Positions 1 to 9,274 of a DNA stretch of 28,717 nt are shown here, piece by piece. The DNA comes from JAFIEN01 sp051859505 (GTDB taxonomy: Bacteria; Pseudomonadota; Alphaproteobacteria; Rhodobacterales; Rhodobacteraceae): NCBI GenBank assembly GCA_051859505.1, contig JBHYFN010000047.1, forward strand, positions 1-28,717. The letters run 5' to 3'. The notes beneath the pieces are model-generated. The model made no database searches and was not told where the DNA came from. It saw only the letters and a program-made list of their open reading frames with translations. The position numbers and the translations under genes are program-made. Each line of letters begins with the position of its first letter. The first letter of the stretch is position 1.

Positions 1-405
1 CTGCAACTGGACCGAGCCCGCCTCGAACCGCTCGACATGGGCGGCCATGGCAAGGATGCCCGCGCCTTCAACCTCTGCCCGGATCGCGGCAAGCCCGGCA
101 AGGTCCGGGGCCACGGGCTTCTCGATCAGCACGCCGCAACCTGCGGCGGCGGCCAGCGCCACGCCCTCGCCATGCGCGGCCTCGGGCGTGGCGATGATGG
201 CGCCGTCAAGGCCGAGGGCGAAGAATGCCGCCGGATCGGCCGTGGCCTTCGCGCCATGGGGTTCGGCCANNNNNNNNNNCGAGGCGCGGGCGAGGTCCAG
301 ATCGCAGACCGCCACCAGGTCCGCCCCATCCGCCTCGGCCAGGATGCGCGTGTGCCAGGCCCCGATCATGCCCGCGCCCAGCACGCCGATGCGCAGCCGC
401 GTCAC
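1..405 (-). CDS. Gfo/Idh/MocA-family oxidoreductase, C-terminus outside window
   Basis: NAD(P)-dependent dehydrogenase of the Gfo/Idh/MocA family, which typically oxidises or reduces sugars, cyclitols and related polar metabolites. About 135 codons are visible. The N-terminal Rossmann motif reads GVLGAGMIG, strand 2 ends in VAVCDLD, and further on stand IIATPEAAH and the family's EKP motif, whose lysine is catalytic. The start is a GTG at 405 that overlaps the TGA of the upstream amidohydrolase (GTGA), so translation is probably coupled and this is the third gene of the operon beginning at 2627. Ten Ns (270-279) interrupt it. Codons on both sides stay in the same frame if the gap is really 10 bases, and the distance between the flanking motifs fits the family. 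The substrate-binding domain is cut off by the window edge, so the substrate cannot be suggested from this protein alone. Confidence 0.85.
   Translation of the reverse strand, partial: MTRLRIGVLGAGMIGAWHTRILAEADGADLVAVCDLDLARASXXXXAEPHGAKATADPAAFFALGLDGAIIATPEAAHGEGVALAAAAGCGVLIEKPVAPDLAGLAAIRAEVEGAGILAMAAHVERFEAGSVQLQ
270..279. other. assembly gap (10 N)
   Basis: Ten undetermined bases lie inside the Gfo/Idh/MocA gene. The reading frame resumes correctly if the gap is exactly 10 bases (10 N plus TG make four codons), so the gap length may be close to real. Confidence 0.95.
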
Positions 406-1826
406 CACGGCCGCGCCCCCGGCACCTTCAGCGCCTCGAGCGTGGTGGCGATGTTGCGGGGCGCGGGCGCCGGCATCTCGGGCCTGACAAGCCGCCCCCA
501 GCCGGGCGGGGCCACCACCTTGCCCTCAACCGTCACGGTCCGGCCCCGCACAAGCGTCCGCACCGGAGCGCCCGTCACCGTCCAGCCGTCATAGGGCGTG
601 TATTTGCCGCGCGAGGCAAGGTCCTCGGTCCGAATGGTATGCGCCCGCCCCGGATCAACCAGCACCAGATCGGCATCCGCCCCCACGGCCACCACCCCCT
701 TGCGCCCATAAAGCCCGAAGGCCCGCGCCGGTGCCGCACTCATCACCCGCACCACATCCGCGAGGCCCATCCGCCCCTTCGCCACCGCATCGAGCATCAG
801 GGGCAGCGAGGTCTGCACGCCCGGAAAACCGCAGGCCACGTCCCAGATCTCGGGCGCGGTCTTCTCCTCAACTGCATGGGGCGCATGGTCCGTCGCCACC
901 ATGTCGATCGTGCCGTCCATGAGGCCCGCCCATAGCGGCTCCTGATGCGCCTTCTGGCGGATCGGCGGGTTCATCCGCAGCCGCTCGCCCCCCGGTTCCA
1001 GCATCTCCTCGGCCGAAAGATACAGATATTGCGGCAGCGTCTCGACCGTCATGTCGGTGCCGCGCTCCTTGAAGAAGCGGATGTAGGGCAGGCTCCCGGC
1101 GCAGCTTTCATGCACGATATGGATGCGCGCCCCGGTCCATTCGGCCAGCACGGCCGCCCGCGTCAGCGCCTCGATCGCGACGATATCGGTCCGAGCCGCC
1201 AGATGCGCGAGCGGATCGGCCCGCCCCGCCGCCTTGAGCCGCGCCTCGCGCCAGAACAGGATCGGCGAGTTCTCGGCATGGATCGAACAGCGCAGACCAA
1301 GGCGGGCGAGGATCTCGAACCCCTCGAGCACCGCCCCGTCCGAGGGGCAGGGCAGGTTGCCGGTCGTATTGCCAAGGAACAGCTTGTAGCCACAGACCCC
1401 GGCCCGGGCCAGCGGCTCCAGCTGGTCCAGGTTATGCTCGCCCAGCAGGCCGTAGATCCCGAAATCCACCACGCTCTGCGCCGCGGCCGCCGCGCGCTTG
1501 ATCTCGAAATGGGCAGGCGTGTCGACGGGCGGGTCGGTGTTGGGCATCTCGAAGACGGTCGTCACACCGCCAAGGGCGGCCGCATGGCTGCCGGTCGTCC
1601 AATCCTCCTTGTGGGTCATGCCGGGTTCGCGGAAATGCACATGCACGTCGATCACGCCGGGCATCACGACCAGGCCCGCGGCGTCGATCACCTCGGCCGC
1701 CCCGTCAAAGCTGCCCGGCTCCGCAATGCCCGCAATCCTGCCGTCCAGAATGGCAACGTCAGCCCGCACCGATCCGCCCTCGTTCACCACAAGGCCACCG
1801 GCGATCACCGTGTCGGGGGTCTTCAT
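402..1826 (-). CDS. dihydroorotase/allantoinase-type amidohydrolase
   Basis: A 474-residue metal-dependent cyclic amidohydrolase, related to dihydroorotase, allantoinase and hydantoinase, which open cyclic amide or ureide rings. The binuclear metal site appears complete: HVHF (H62, H64), the carbamylated-lysine candidate in YKLFLGNTTG (K148), H183 in SIHAEN, H239 in IVHES, and the catalytic aspartate D313 in ATDHAPH. The C-terminal composite beta domain is present. The start at 1826 follows a good Shine-Dalgarno (AAGGAAGAGG). It lies 24 bp downstream of the SDR gene and overlaps the next gene by GTGA. It is not a likely biosynthetic pyrC: it sits in a regulated catabolic cluster beside an ABC importer, a second amidohydrolase and dehydrogenases. 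The metal site is clear; the choice between allantoinase-like, hydantoinase-like and another ring-opening activity is not resolved by sequence alone. Confidence 0.88.
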   Translation of the reverse strand: MKTPDTVIAGGLVVNEGGSVRADVAILDGRIAGIAEPGSFDGAAEVIDAAGLVVMPGVIDVHVHFREPGMTHKEDWTTGSHAAALGGVTTVFEMPNTDPPVDTPAHFEIKRAAAAAQSVVDFGIYGLLGEHNLDQLEPLARAGVCGYKLFLGNTTGNLPCPSDGAVLEGFEILARLGLRCSIHAENSPILFWREARLKAAGRADPLAHLAARTDIVAIEALTRAAVLAEWTGARIHIVHESCAGSLPYIRFFKERGTDMTVETLPQYLYLSAEEMLEPGGERLRMNPPIRQKAHQEPLWAGLMDGTIDMVATDHAPHAVEEKTAPEIWDVACGFPGVQTSLPLMLDAVAKGRMGLADVVRVMSAAPARAFGLYGRKGVVAVGADADLVLVDPGRAHTIRTEDLASRGKYTPYDGWTVTGAPVRTLVRGRTVTVEGKVVAPPGWGRLVRPEMPAPAPRNIATTLEALKVPGARPW

Positions 1827-1850
1827 CCTCTTCCTTTCACTTCAAACCAG

Positions 1851-2627
1851 TCAGATCACCCAGCCGCCATCGACGGCCAGATCCTGCCCGGTGATCTGCC
1901 GCGCCCTGTCGGAGGCGAGAAAGACCACCGCATGGGCCACATCCTCGGGCCGAGAGACGCGGCGGAGCGCATAATCCGCGGCATGGCGCGCCCGCGCCTC
2001 CTCGATGGTGATCCCCAGCCGCGCGGCCATGTCCGCGCAGACCGTGTCGAAGCGCGGCCCCTCGACCATGCCGGGGCAGACGGAATTGACGTTGATATTA
2101 TGCGGCCCAAGCTCCAGCGCGAAGGACTTGACCAGCCCCCGCATCCCCCATTTCGACGCCGAATAGGCCGTCCGCCCCGCCCGGCCCCGCAGCCCGAACG
2201 TGCCGCCGATGGCGACGATCCGCCCACCGCCCCGCTCGATCATGGCGGGCGCACAGGCGCGGATCAGCAGGAAAGCGGCATTAACGTTCAGATCCATGAT
2301 CTCGGCGAATTCCCCGGGCGAGGTCTCGATCCCCGTCTTGCCGATCGGCCCCCGCCCGCCCGCGACGGTCACAAGGATGTCGATGCCCCCCCCGGTGATC
2401 GCCACCTGCGCCAGATGCGCCACGGCCAGCGGATCGGTCACATCGCAGCCGACGACCGTCACCGCGCGCCCCATCGCGCGCGCCTCCTCGGCCACCGGCG
2501 CGATGGCCTCCAGATCGCGCCCCGCCAGCACCAGATCGGCCCCGGCCCGCGCCAGTTCAAGCGTGATCGCCGCCCCCATGCCCTTGGCCGGGCCGGTGAC
2601 GACGGCGCGCCGCCCGCTCAGTTCCAT
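1851..2627 (-). CDS. short-chain dehydrogenase/reductase (SDR paralogue 1)
   Basis: A 258-residue classical SDR oxidoreductase. It has a nucleotide-binding motif TGPAKGMG (residues 11-18), a CDVTD motif (61-65), structural N114 in DLNVN, the catalytic YxxxK (Y155, K159) and a C-terminal TGQDLAVDGG. The strand that normally supplies the catalytic serine reads AIGGTFG, so glycine (G142) occupies the usual position 13 residues before the tyrosine, with a threonine next to it. The usual NNAG motif is VAGG. The second SDR of this locus (3577-4371) shares both oddities, so the pair are close paralogues. The ATG at 2627 follows a G-rich ribosome-binding stretch. This is the first gene of a leftward operon and diverges from the GntR gene with 77 bp between them. 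It probably oxidises or reduces an intermediate of the locus; the substrate is unknown. Confidence 0.88.
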   Translation of the reverse strand: MELSGRRAVVTGPAKGMGAAITLELARAGADLVLAGRDLEAIAPVAEEARAMGRAVTVVGCDVTDPLAVAHLAQVAITGGGIDILVTVAGGRGPIGKTGIETSPGEFAEIMDLNVNAAFLLIRACAPAMIERGGGRIVAIGGTFGLRGRAGRTAYSASKWGMRGLVKSFALELGPHNINVNSVCPGMVEGPRFDTVCADMAARLGITIEEARARHAADYALRRVSRPEDVAHAVVFLASDRARQITGQDLAVDGGWVI

Positions 2628-2704
2628 GCCCGTCCCCCCCGGTTGCCGTTGCGCCGGCCCGCCGCCCGGGCGTAAAGGGGGAAAGCCGCAGGGACCGAGG
2701 CCGG
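2628..2704. promoter_or_regulatory. divergent promoter region, SDR1 operon / GntR
   Basis: A 77-bp gap between the divergent starts of the SDR operon and the GntR regulator gene. By position it must hold both promoters and probably the autoregulatory operator. It is very GC-rich, and I could not assign convincing -35/-10 boxes or an FCD-type operator by eye. Confidence 0.4.
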
Positions 2705-3421
2705 ATGACCATCGAAACACCCACGGAGCCGCAGGGCGACAGAAACCCGCCCCTCCTGGCCAGCGACCACGCCTTCGCCGTGCTGCGCCGCGATATCCTC
2801 ATGGGCGTGCATCCCCCCGGCTCGAACCTGCGCCTGGCCGATCTGCGCGCCCGCTACGAGGTCGGCGCCTCGCCGCTCCGCGAGGCGCTGTTCCGGCTCG
2901 CCAGCCAGAAACTCGTGCAGCTCGATCCCAACCGCGGCTTCCGCGTCCCCGCGCTCGACCGGGCGGAATGGGCCGATCTGGTGGCGATGCGCCTCCGCCT
3001 CGAGCCGCCCGCCGCCGCCGCGGCGATCGAGAACGGCGGCGAGGAATGGGAAGAATCGGTCCTGCTCGCGCATCGCCGCCTCAAGCGCCTCGGCCCCGCC
3101 TCGGAGATCGTGACCCACCTCGCCGATGCCGACCGCGCGGCCCAGTGGGAGGTCTGCCACCGCCAGTTCCACGCCTGCCTCATCTCCGCCTGCGCCTCGC
3201 CCTGGACGATCCGCTTCTGCGACCAGCTCGCCGACCAGTTCGACCGCTACCGCCGCTTCGCCGCCCCCTCGCGGGCCGAACAGACAGCACTCGCCGCCCA
3301 GCATGACCGGATGCTCGACGCGGCCCTCGCCCGCGACGGCGCGGCCTGCGCCGCGCTCCTCGCCGACCATATCGCCCTGACCGGCACCGCCGTGGGCCGC
3401 GAGCTGGCGCGGCTTCTCTGA
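2705..3421 (+). CDS. GntR-family regulator, FCD (FadR) subgroup
   Basis: A 238-residue transcription factor. Residues about 20-82 form the winged helix-turn-helix of the GntR family (VLRRDILMG at the start, then GASPLREALFRLASQKLV and the wing NRGFRVP). Residues about 90-225 form the all-helical FCD effector domain. The metal/ligand-site histidines typical of FCD are visible: H156 in CHRQFHACL, H200 in QHDRMLDAAL and H222 in LADHI. Such regulators usually repress catabolic operons and release DNA when a carboxylate or pathway intermediate binds. The gene sits between two leftward operons of the locus, divergent from one and convergent with the end of the other, which makes it the likely local regulator. 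Effector and operator are unknown; the tandem TCGAAAATT motif at 9394-9424 is a candidate target. Confidence 0.9.
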   Translation: MTIETPTEPQGDRNPPLLASDHAFAVLRRDILMGVHPPGSNLRLADLRARYEVGASPLREALFRLASQKLVQLDPNRGFRVPALDRAEWADLVAMRLRLEPPAAAAAIENGGEEWEESVLLAHRRLKRLGPASEIVTHLADADRAAQWEVCHRQFHACLISACASPWTIRFCDQLADQFDRYRRFAAPSRAEQTALAAQHDRMLDAALARDGAACAALLADHIALTGTAVGRELARLL

Positions 3422-3498
3422 CCCCGTCCAAACCGCATCCCACACCGCGCCATCCCCCCGCGCAACCGACCGGATCCAGCCTGCCACCACCCCTGCCT

Positions 3499-3547
3499 GC
3501 TTCTTTTGTTCACAAATATCCCGGGGGTCCGGGGGCAGAGCCCCCGG
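3499..3547 (+). repeat. short intergenic repeat with GC-rich hairpin, copy 1
   Basis: Begins GCTTCTTTTGTT at 3499, continues AAATATCCCGGGGG, and ends in a perfect hairpin at 3529-3547 (8-bp arms CCGGGGGC/GCCCCCGG, loop AGA). A second copy with the same opening lies at 26611-26640. This copy separates the convergent ends of the GntR and SDR2 genes and may act as a transcription stop or RNA-stabilising hairpin. No strong T-run follows it on either strand. Confidence 0.7.
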
Positions 3548-3576
3548 CCGCGCCACCGGAACCGCCGCTTCCGTCC

Positions 3577-4371
3577 TCACACCACCGTCCCCCCATCGAC
3601 CAGCAGATCCTGCCCGGTCACATTCCGCGCCCCCGGCCCCATCAGATACGTCACCGCCAGCGCCACATCCCGATCCGTGCTCATCCGCCCCAGCGCCGTC
3701 GTCGCCGCAAAGGCCTCATAGGCCGCTTCCGTCGTGATCCCGTCCCGCGCCGCCGCCTGACCCAGTTGCCGCATCAGCCGCGGCCCGTCCACGCCGCCGG
3801 GGTTGACCATGTTGACCCGCACCCCCGTCCCCCCGGCCTCGAGGGCCGCCGATTTCGTCAGCCCCCTGAGCGCCCATTTCGTCGCGCCATAGGCCCATGC
3901 CCTGCGCACCCCCTTGAAGCCGAAAGTGCCGCCGATATTCACGACACTGCCCGCCCCCATCGCCATCATCGGCGGCAGCCAGTGCTTGATCGTGAGGAAA
4001 CTGCCCATCAGGTTCAGGTCAAAGATCTCGCGCACCTCCGCCACCTCGTGCTCCCACACCGCCTTGCCCGATGGCCCCGTGCCGCCCGCCACATTCACCA
4101 GACCCCAGGCAACGGGCGAAAACGCCGCCACCGAGGCCGCGACCGCCGCCATGACCGAGGCCTCCTCCGTCACGTCACAGCCCACCACCAGCGCGCGCCG
4201 CCCCAGCGCCCGCACTTCCTCGGCTACAGCCTCGGCAGCAGCGGTATCCCGCGCCGCCAGCACCAGATCCGCCCCCGCCTCCGCCAGCGCGAGCGTCACC
4301 GCCCGGCCCATGCCCTTGGCGGGGCCGGTCACGAAGACCGCCATGCCGTCGATCCGGAAGGCGTCACTCAT
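3577..4371 (-). CDS. short-chain dehydrogenase/reductase (SDR paralogue 2)
   Basis: A 264-residue SDR closely resembling the protein at 1851-2627. It has TGPAKGMG (residues 15-22), VVGCDVTE, N120 in DLNLMG, YGATK (Y161, K165) and a C-terminal TGQDLLVDGG. As in its paralogue, the serine strand reads NIGGTFG (G148, T149) and the NNAG motif is VAGG. The ATG at 4371 overlaps the stop of permease 2 (ATGA), so it is the last gene of the leftward transport operon that starts at 9274. Two similar dehydrogenases in two operons of one locus could act on successive or stereoisomeric intermediates. That is inference; the substrate is unknown. Confidence 0.88.
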   Translation of the reverse strand: MSDAFRIDGMAVFVTGPAKGMGRAVTLALAEAGADLVLAARDTAAAEAVAEEVRALGRRALVVGCDVTEEASVMAAVAASVAAFSPVAWGLVNVAGGTGPSGKAVWEHEVAEVREIFDLNLMGSFLTIKHWLPPMMAMGAGSVVNIGGTFGFKGVRRAWAYGATKWALRGLTKSAALEAGGTGVRVNMVNPGGVDGPRLMRQLGQAAARDGITTEAAYEAFAATTALGRMSTDRDVALAVTYLMGPGARNVTGQDLLVDGGTVV

Positions 4372-5168
4372 CGCATCAACCTCTGCTCGATCCTGACCGT
4401 CGCCGCGAAGAACAGCCCTGCGGCCGCCATGCTGACCACCACGCCGGCCCACATCCGCGGCAGGTTGCGGAAGGACGAGGCCTCGAGGATCAGCGTCCCC
4501 AGCCCCGGCGCCCCCGTCAGCCATTCCGCCAGCATGGCCGACAGCACCGCGCCGGCCGCCGCCATCCGCACGCCGGTAAAGATATAGGGAATGGCGAAGG
4601 GCAGCCGCACCTTGTTGAAGCTCTGCGCCCAGGTCGCGCCTGCCACATGCATCAGCTCCAGCGCATTGGCCGGCGTCGCGCGGAACCCGCGCGCGGCATT
4701 CACCATGATCGGGAAGAAAGTCACCATCACCACCACCGCGACCGATGTGCCCACACCGCGCCCGAAGATCAGGATCAGAAGCGGCGCGATGGCCAGGATC
4801 GGCGCGGTGCGCAGGATCACGATCAGGGGCAGCAGCGCCCGCGACAGCAGGTCCGACACGGTGAAAAGCGCCGCCAGGCTCAGCGCCAGCCAAAGCGACA
4901 CCGCCATCCCCAGAAGCGTGCTGCGCAGCGTGAATCCCAGCGCGCGGGCGATCATCTCGGCATCCGCCCAAAGCGCCTTGGCCACGCTGGCCGGGCTGGG
5001 GGCCACGAAGGAGGGGACCGCAAAGACCCAGATCACCACCTGCCACAGGGCGACGGCCGAGACGACCAGCAGCACCGGAAAGCGCAAGGCGCGCAGCACA
5101 ACCAGTTGCGCCTCGATCCGGGGATCGCGCACCGGGGGGGTCTCCTCCTCTGCCCGGGCCAGCGCCAT
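4368..5168 (-). CDS. ABC transporter permease 2 (SsuC/TauC/ThiX type)
   Basis: A 266-residue inner-membrane permease of the BPD_transp_1 family, with about six hydrophobic segments. The cytoplasmic coupling (EAA) loop is recognisable around ALELMHVAGATWAQSFNKV, followed by LPFAIPYIFTG. It pairs with permease 1 and the ATPase encoded upstream in the same operon. I place the start at the ATG at 5168. A GTG at 5177 that overlaps the stop of permease 1 (GTGA) would add three residues and is equally possible; GGAGGG lies just upstream of both. Its 3' end overlaps the ATG of SDR2. The family imports nitrate, taurine, sulfonates and pyrimidine precursors, so it does not fix the substrate. Confidence 0.9.
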   Translation of the reverse strand: MALARAEEETPPVRDPRIEAQLVVLRALRFPVLLVVSAVALWQVVIWVFAVPSFVAPSPASVAKALWADAEMIARALGFTLRSTLLGMAVSLWLALSLAALFTVSDLLSRALLPLIVILRTAPILAIAPLLILIFGRGVGTSVAVVVMVTFFPIMVNAARGFRATPANALELMHVAGATWAQSFNKVRLPFAIPYIFTGVRMAAAGAVLSAMLAEWLTGAPGLGTLILEASSFRNLPRMWAGVVVSMAAAGLFFAATVRIEQRLMR

Positions 5169-5173
5169 CCCGC

Positions 5174-5973
5174 TCACCGCCCGCCCTCCACATCCGCGCC
5201 CCAGGTCACGACGCGGGATTCGATCAGCGCGATCAGGCCGTAGGCCAGCGCCGAGATGGCGCAGACGGTCAGGATGGTCAGCCAGACCACCGGCACGTTG
5301 AAGGAGAACAGCGCATAGATGATCATCGCCCCCAGCCCCCGGTCGGTCCCCATCCATTCCGCGATCAGCGCCCCCAGAAGCGCCAGGGGTGCGGCGATCT
5401 TGAAGGCGGCGAAGATGAACGGCAGGGCCGAGGGCCAGCGGAGCCACCGCAGCCGCTGCCAGCGGCTGGCCGCCATCACATGGAACAGCTCCCGCGCATT
5501 GGCATCGGTCGCCTTGAACCCCTGCACCGCGCCCAGAAGCAGCGGAAAGAAGGCGGCGATCCCCGCGATCACCACCCCCAGCGTCGGCCCCGCGCCGACC
5601 CAGACGGCGAATATCGGTGCCAGCGCGATGATCGGGATGCAGTCGATGGCGACGCCAAGGCTCAGGATCGGCCGCTCGGCCCGCGCCAGCGACAGGGCAA
5701 CACCGGCCAGCGTGAAGGCCACGACGGCCGAGATCGCATAGCCCAGGGCCGCATTGCGCAAGGTCGATTGCGCATGCCACCACAGATCCGCCGCCTGCGA
5801 CGGCGCGACAGCGGCGACCTGACTGGGCGCGGGGATGGTGATCGGCAACCACCCCGCCGCCTTGGCCCATTCGACCGCCAGCCCCACCGCCAGCAGGACC
5901 AGCGCGGGCGGCAGCAGGGCGGCCAGCCAGCCACCGCTTGACCAGAAGCGGCCCGATCTGGTCAGGCCGATGC

Positions 5974-5977
<4 letters not shown>
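5174..5977 (-). CDS. ABC transporter permease 1 (SsuC/TauC/ThiX type)
   Basis: A 267-residue inner-membrane permease with an N-terminal hydrophobic segment (AALLPPALVLLAVGLAV), a periplasmic stretch and five further membrane segments. The EAA-type coupling loop lies near ARELFHVMAASRWQRLRWLR and is followed by LPFIFAAFKIAAPLALLGA. The ATG at 5977 overlaps the ATPase stop (ATGA). It is distinct in sequence from permease 2, so the importer is probably a heterodimeric channel encoded by two adjacent permease genes, as in some THI5-type uptake systems. Confidence 0.9.
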
Positions 5978-6737
<760 letters not shown>

Positions 6738-6741
<4 letters not shown>

Positions 6742-8198
6742 GCGGCCCCCTTGGCAGCGGAAGGGGCCGCGCAATGGCAGCCCGAGGCATAGTAGCGGCG
6801 ATAGGCGGCCTCGATGGCCGCGATATCGTCTGCGGCCCAAGGCCCGGCGGCATGGCGGGCCTGCGCCATGAGTTCGGCCTCGGCCGCCGTGAGGTCGATC
6901 CCGGTCAGCCGGCCCCGATCCACCACCTGCCGCCCGTCGATCCACATCGCGGAGAGGTCAGCCTTGGTGGCGCGGACCAGCATCAGGTCGGTCACATCGG
7001 CGCGACCCTCGATCACATCCGCGCTCATCCGGGCGGTATCGAGCGCAATCAGGTCGGCCGGTGCCCCCTCCGCCACGCGCCCGCCCGCGTCAGGCCCGAG
7101 GATCGCGCGGCGGCTGTCGGTCAGGACGGCCTGCCAGAGGCGGTCGGGCGACAGCGCGCGCGTGACGCCAAAGCCGCGCTGCAGGTGCCACAGAAGGCGC
7201 GCCTCGCGGAAGGCATCCTCGTCATCGTCGAAGGCCATGCCATCCAGCCCCATGCCCCAGCCCAGCCCAGCCGCTTCGAAGGTGGCGACAGGTGCGATGC
7301 CCGAGGCAAGCCGCAGGTTCGACGAGGTATTGACCGAGACCATCACCCCGCGCGCGGCCAGGATCTCGCAATCGGCGGGCGTCAGATGCACCCCATGCGC
7401 CACCGTCAGGCGCGGCGAGAGCAGGCCGAGGCTGTCAAGATGCGGGATCAGCCCGCCGGGATAGGCGGCATCGGCCCATTCGCGCTGGGCTTGAGTTTCC
7501 AAGAGATGCATGTGGACGCGCCGGTTCCGGTCGGCCGAGCGGCGGGCGATTTCGGCCAGCACATCGTCCTCCACCCATTGCGGGCCGACGGGGCCGTATT
7601 GCGGCAGGAAATGGGGGCTGGCGAGGGTGAAGATCTCCTCGGCCAGTTCAAGCTGGCCGTCATAATCCGGGCGCGCTCCGGCCCGTGCCGCGAAACCCTC
7701 GCGCAGATGCGCGGGGAGCGCGGCGATCAGGGGGGCGGGGTCGCCATAGGCGACCGGGTTGCGGCCCATGATCGGCACGGCGAAGGCGACCTTGACGCCC
7801 ACATCCGCCGCCGCGCGGGCGACGGCGCGCGCCTCGTCCAAGAGGGCGTCCGGGTCTTGCGTGTTGTGGCAATGGTTCAGGATGCCGACCCCCCCCAGCG
7901 CGCCTCGGCCAAAGGCCACGGCGGCGCGCAGGTAGGGGTCGACCTTGGGTTCGAGCCCCAGCTTCGGGATCCAGACCTCGAGCGCGTCATCGCCTGCGCC
8001 GAAGGCCGCGGTGCGCAGGCCGCGCCCGTGGTCATGGGCGTTCGACAGCGCGGGCATCACCACGGGGGCGTCAGCGGGCGCATCCCCGCCCTTGACCCCC
8101 ACGATCCGCCCCCCCGACAGCACCAGCCGCCCCGGCCCGGCCGTGTCAGAGGCCAGCGCGCGGGAAAACGGGATCGTGTTGTCGGGGGCGGCGGTCAT
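6738..8198 (-). CDS. deaminase-type amidohydrolase (cytosine deaminase/ATZ-TRZ-like)
   Basis: A 486-residue cytoplasmic metal-dependent hydrolase of the deaminase branch of the amidohydrolase superfamily (relatives: cytosine deaminase, guanine deaminase, atrazine/triazine hydrolases). The mononuclear metal site is visible: NAHDHG (H55, H57), HMHLLET (H231 with the HxxE glutamate E234), AHGVH (H268) and the aspartate in GLDG (D319). The ATG at 8198 is 2 bp after the stop of the binding protein, and the 3' end overlaps the ATPase start. Placement between a binding protein and its ATPase argues that it acts on the imported compound or a close derivative, perhaps deaminating or dechlorinating a heterocycle. 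The C-terminus ends in GCHCAAPSAAKGAA, with a CxC. The exact substrate cannot be read from the sequence. Confidence 0.85.
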
Positions 8199-8200
8199 CC

Positions 8201-9274
8201 TCAGCTCATCGTCGCATGGGCTTCGGCGATAAGCTCCTGCGTCATCGCCTGTTCCACGGTGACGTCGCCTTCCGCCATCTCGCCCGCGCCGATCAGATAG
8301 TCGATCGCCTCGCCAAAGACCGAAGGCTCGATCCACAGAAGCCCGTTCTCGGCGGCATCGCCCACCGGCACGAAATCCGCCATCATCTTGGACTCGGCGA
8401 TCTGCGCCTCGAGGTCGAGGCCGCGCTGGCCGTATTCCTCGACCATCAGCACCGCCATCTCCTCGGGGTTGTCCATATGCCACTGCCAGCCCCGGATCTC
8501 GGCCCGCAGCCAGCGGACGAGAAGGTCGGGATTGGTCTCGATCGTCTCGTCGCTGGCGATCAGGACACCGGCATAGCCCGGCACGCCAAGGTCGTTCATA
8601 TAGGCGATGGCGATATCCACGCCGCGGGTCTGCAGCATGACGCCCTGGTTGGTGGCCCAGCCGTAATAGCCGTCCACCTGACCGGCGGCGAGGATGCCGG
8701 GATCGGTGCCGACGGGGACGAAAGTGACCGAGGCCGGATCGACGCCGGCGGCCGTCATCAGGCCGGTCAGCTGCGGGCGGACGCCGTCGGGAAGGGCGAT
8801 GGTCTTGCCCTCGAAATCGGCAAGCTCGTTCAGCGGGTTCTCGGCCAGCGACATGATCGCACCGGGCGCCTTCTGCATGATCGCCCCGAAGGCGCGGACC
8901 GGCAGATCGCCCAGGCGCGCGCGGATCGTGCCCTCCACATCGGTGTCGCTGGTCGTGGCCTGACCGGTTGCCACGCTGATATCCGTCCCGGCCATGGCGG
9001 GACCACCGGGGAGGAATTCGGCCTCGATCCCCTCCTCCTCGAAATAGCCGTTGTGGATCGCGGCGAAATGGCCGCCGAACTGGATCGACTTGACCCAGCC
9101 CAGCTGATGCACCACCGGGTCAAGCCCCTGCGCCCGGGCAGCCGTGCCGGCCAGACCGGCGGGCAGCATCCAGACGCCCAGACCCGCAGCCCCGCCCTGA
9201 AGCAGGCGGCGACGGCTGAGCGCAGGGGTAGAAAGCGTGGTGGCGGGACGGCTGTTCTTCAAAGACCTTGTCAT
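8201..9274 (-). CDS. ABC transporter substrate-binding protein (NMT1/THI5-like), Tat-exported
   Basis: A 357-residue periplasmic binding protein. The N-terminus carries a twin-arginine signal: SRRRLLQ (residues 20-26), a hydrophobic stretch rich in G/A/L, and AARA before the probable cleavage site near residue 48. The mature part opens VVHQLGWVKSIQFGGHFAAI, then YFEEEGIEAEFLPGG, the usual start of THI5/SsuA-type proteins that bind pyrimidine precursors, sulfonates, nitrate or other small planar compounds. I chose the ATG at 9274 rather than one at 9343 because AGGAAGG lies just upstream and the Tat signal then sits at the N-terminus. It is the first gene of the leftward operon and faces the divergent alpha/beta-hydrolase operon across a 269-bp promoter region. 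The ligand is unknown. Confidence 0.9.
   Translation of the reverse strand: MTRSLKNSRPATTLSTPALSRRRLLQGGAAGLGVWMLPAGLAGTAARAQGLDPVVHQLGWVKSIQFGGHFAAIHNGYFEEEGIEAEFLPGGPAMAGTDISVATGQATTSDTDVEGTIRARLGDLPVRAFGAIMQKAPGAIMSLAENPLNELADFEGKTIALPDGVRPQLTGLMTAAGVDPASVTFVPVGTDPGILAAGQVDGYYGWATNQGVMLQTRGVDIAIAYMNDLGVPGYAGVLIASDETIETNPDLLVRWLRAEIRGWQWHMDNPEEMAVLMVEEYGQRGLDLEAQIAESKMMADFVPVGDAAENGLLWIEPSVFGEAIDYLIGAGEMAEGDVTVEQAMTQELIAEAHATMS

Noticed and set aside
37..935. Long plus-strand ORFs opposite the oxidoreductase and amidohydrolase genes, and similar antisense ORFs throughout
   Set aside because: Pro/Arg/Ala/His-rich shadow translations of high-GC genes, without domain motifs or ribosome-binding sites.
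402..1826. Biosynthetic dihydroorotase (pyrC) for pyrimidine synthesis
   Set aside because: Same superfamily and metal ligands, but it lies in a regulated importer/catabolic cluster with no pyr genes; a ring-opening catabolic role fits better.
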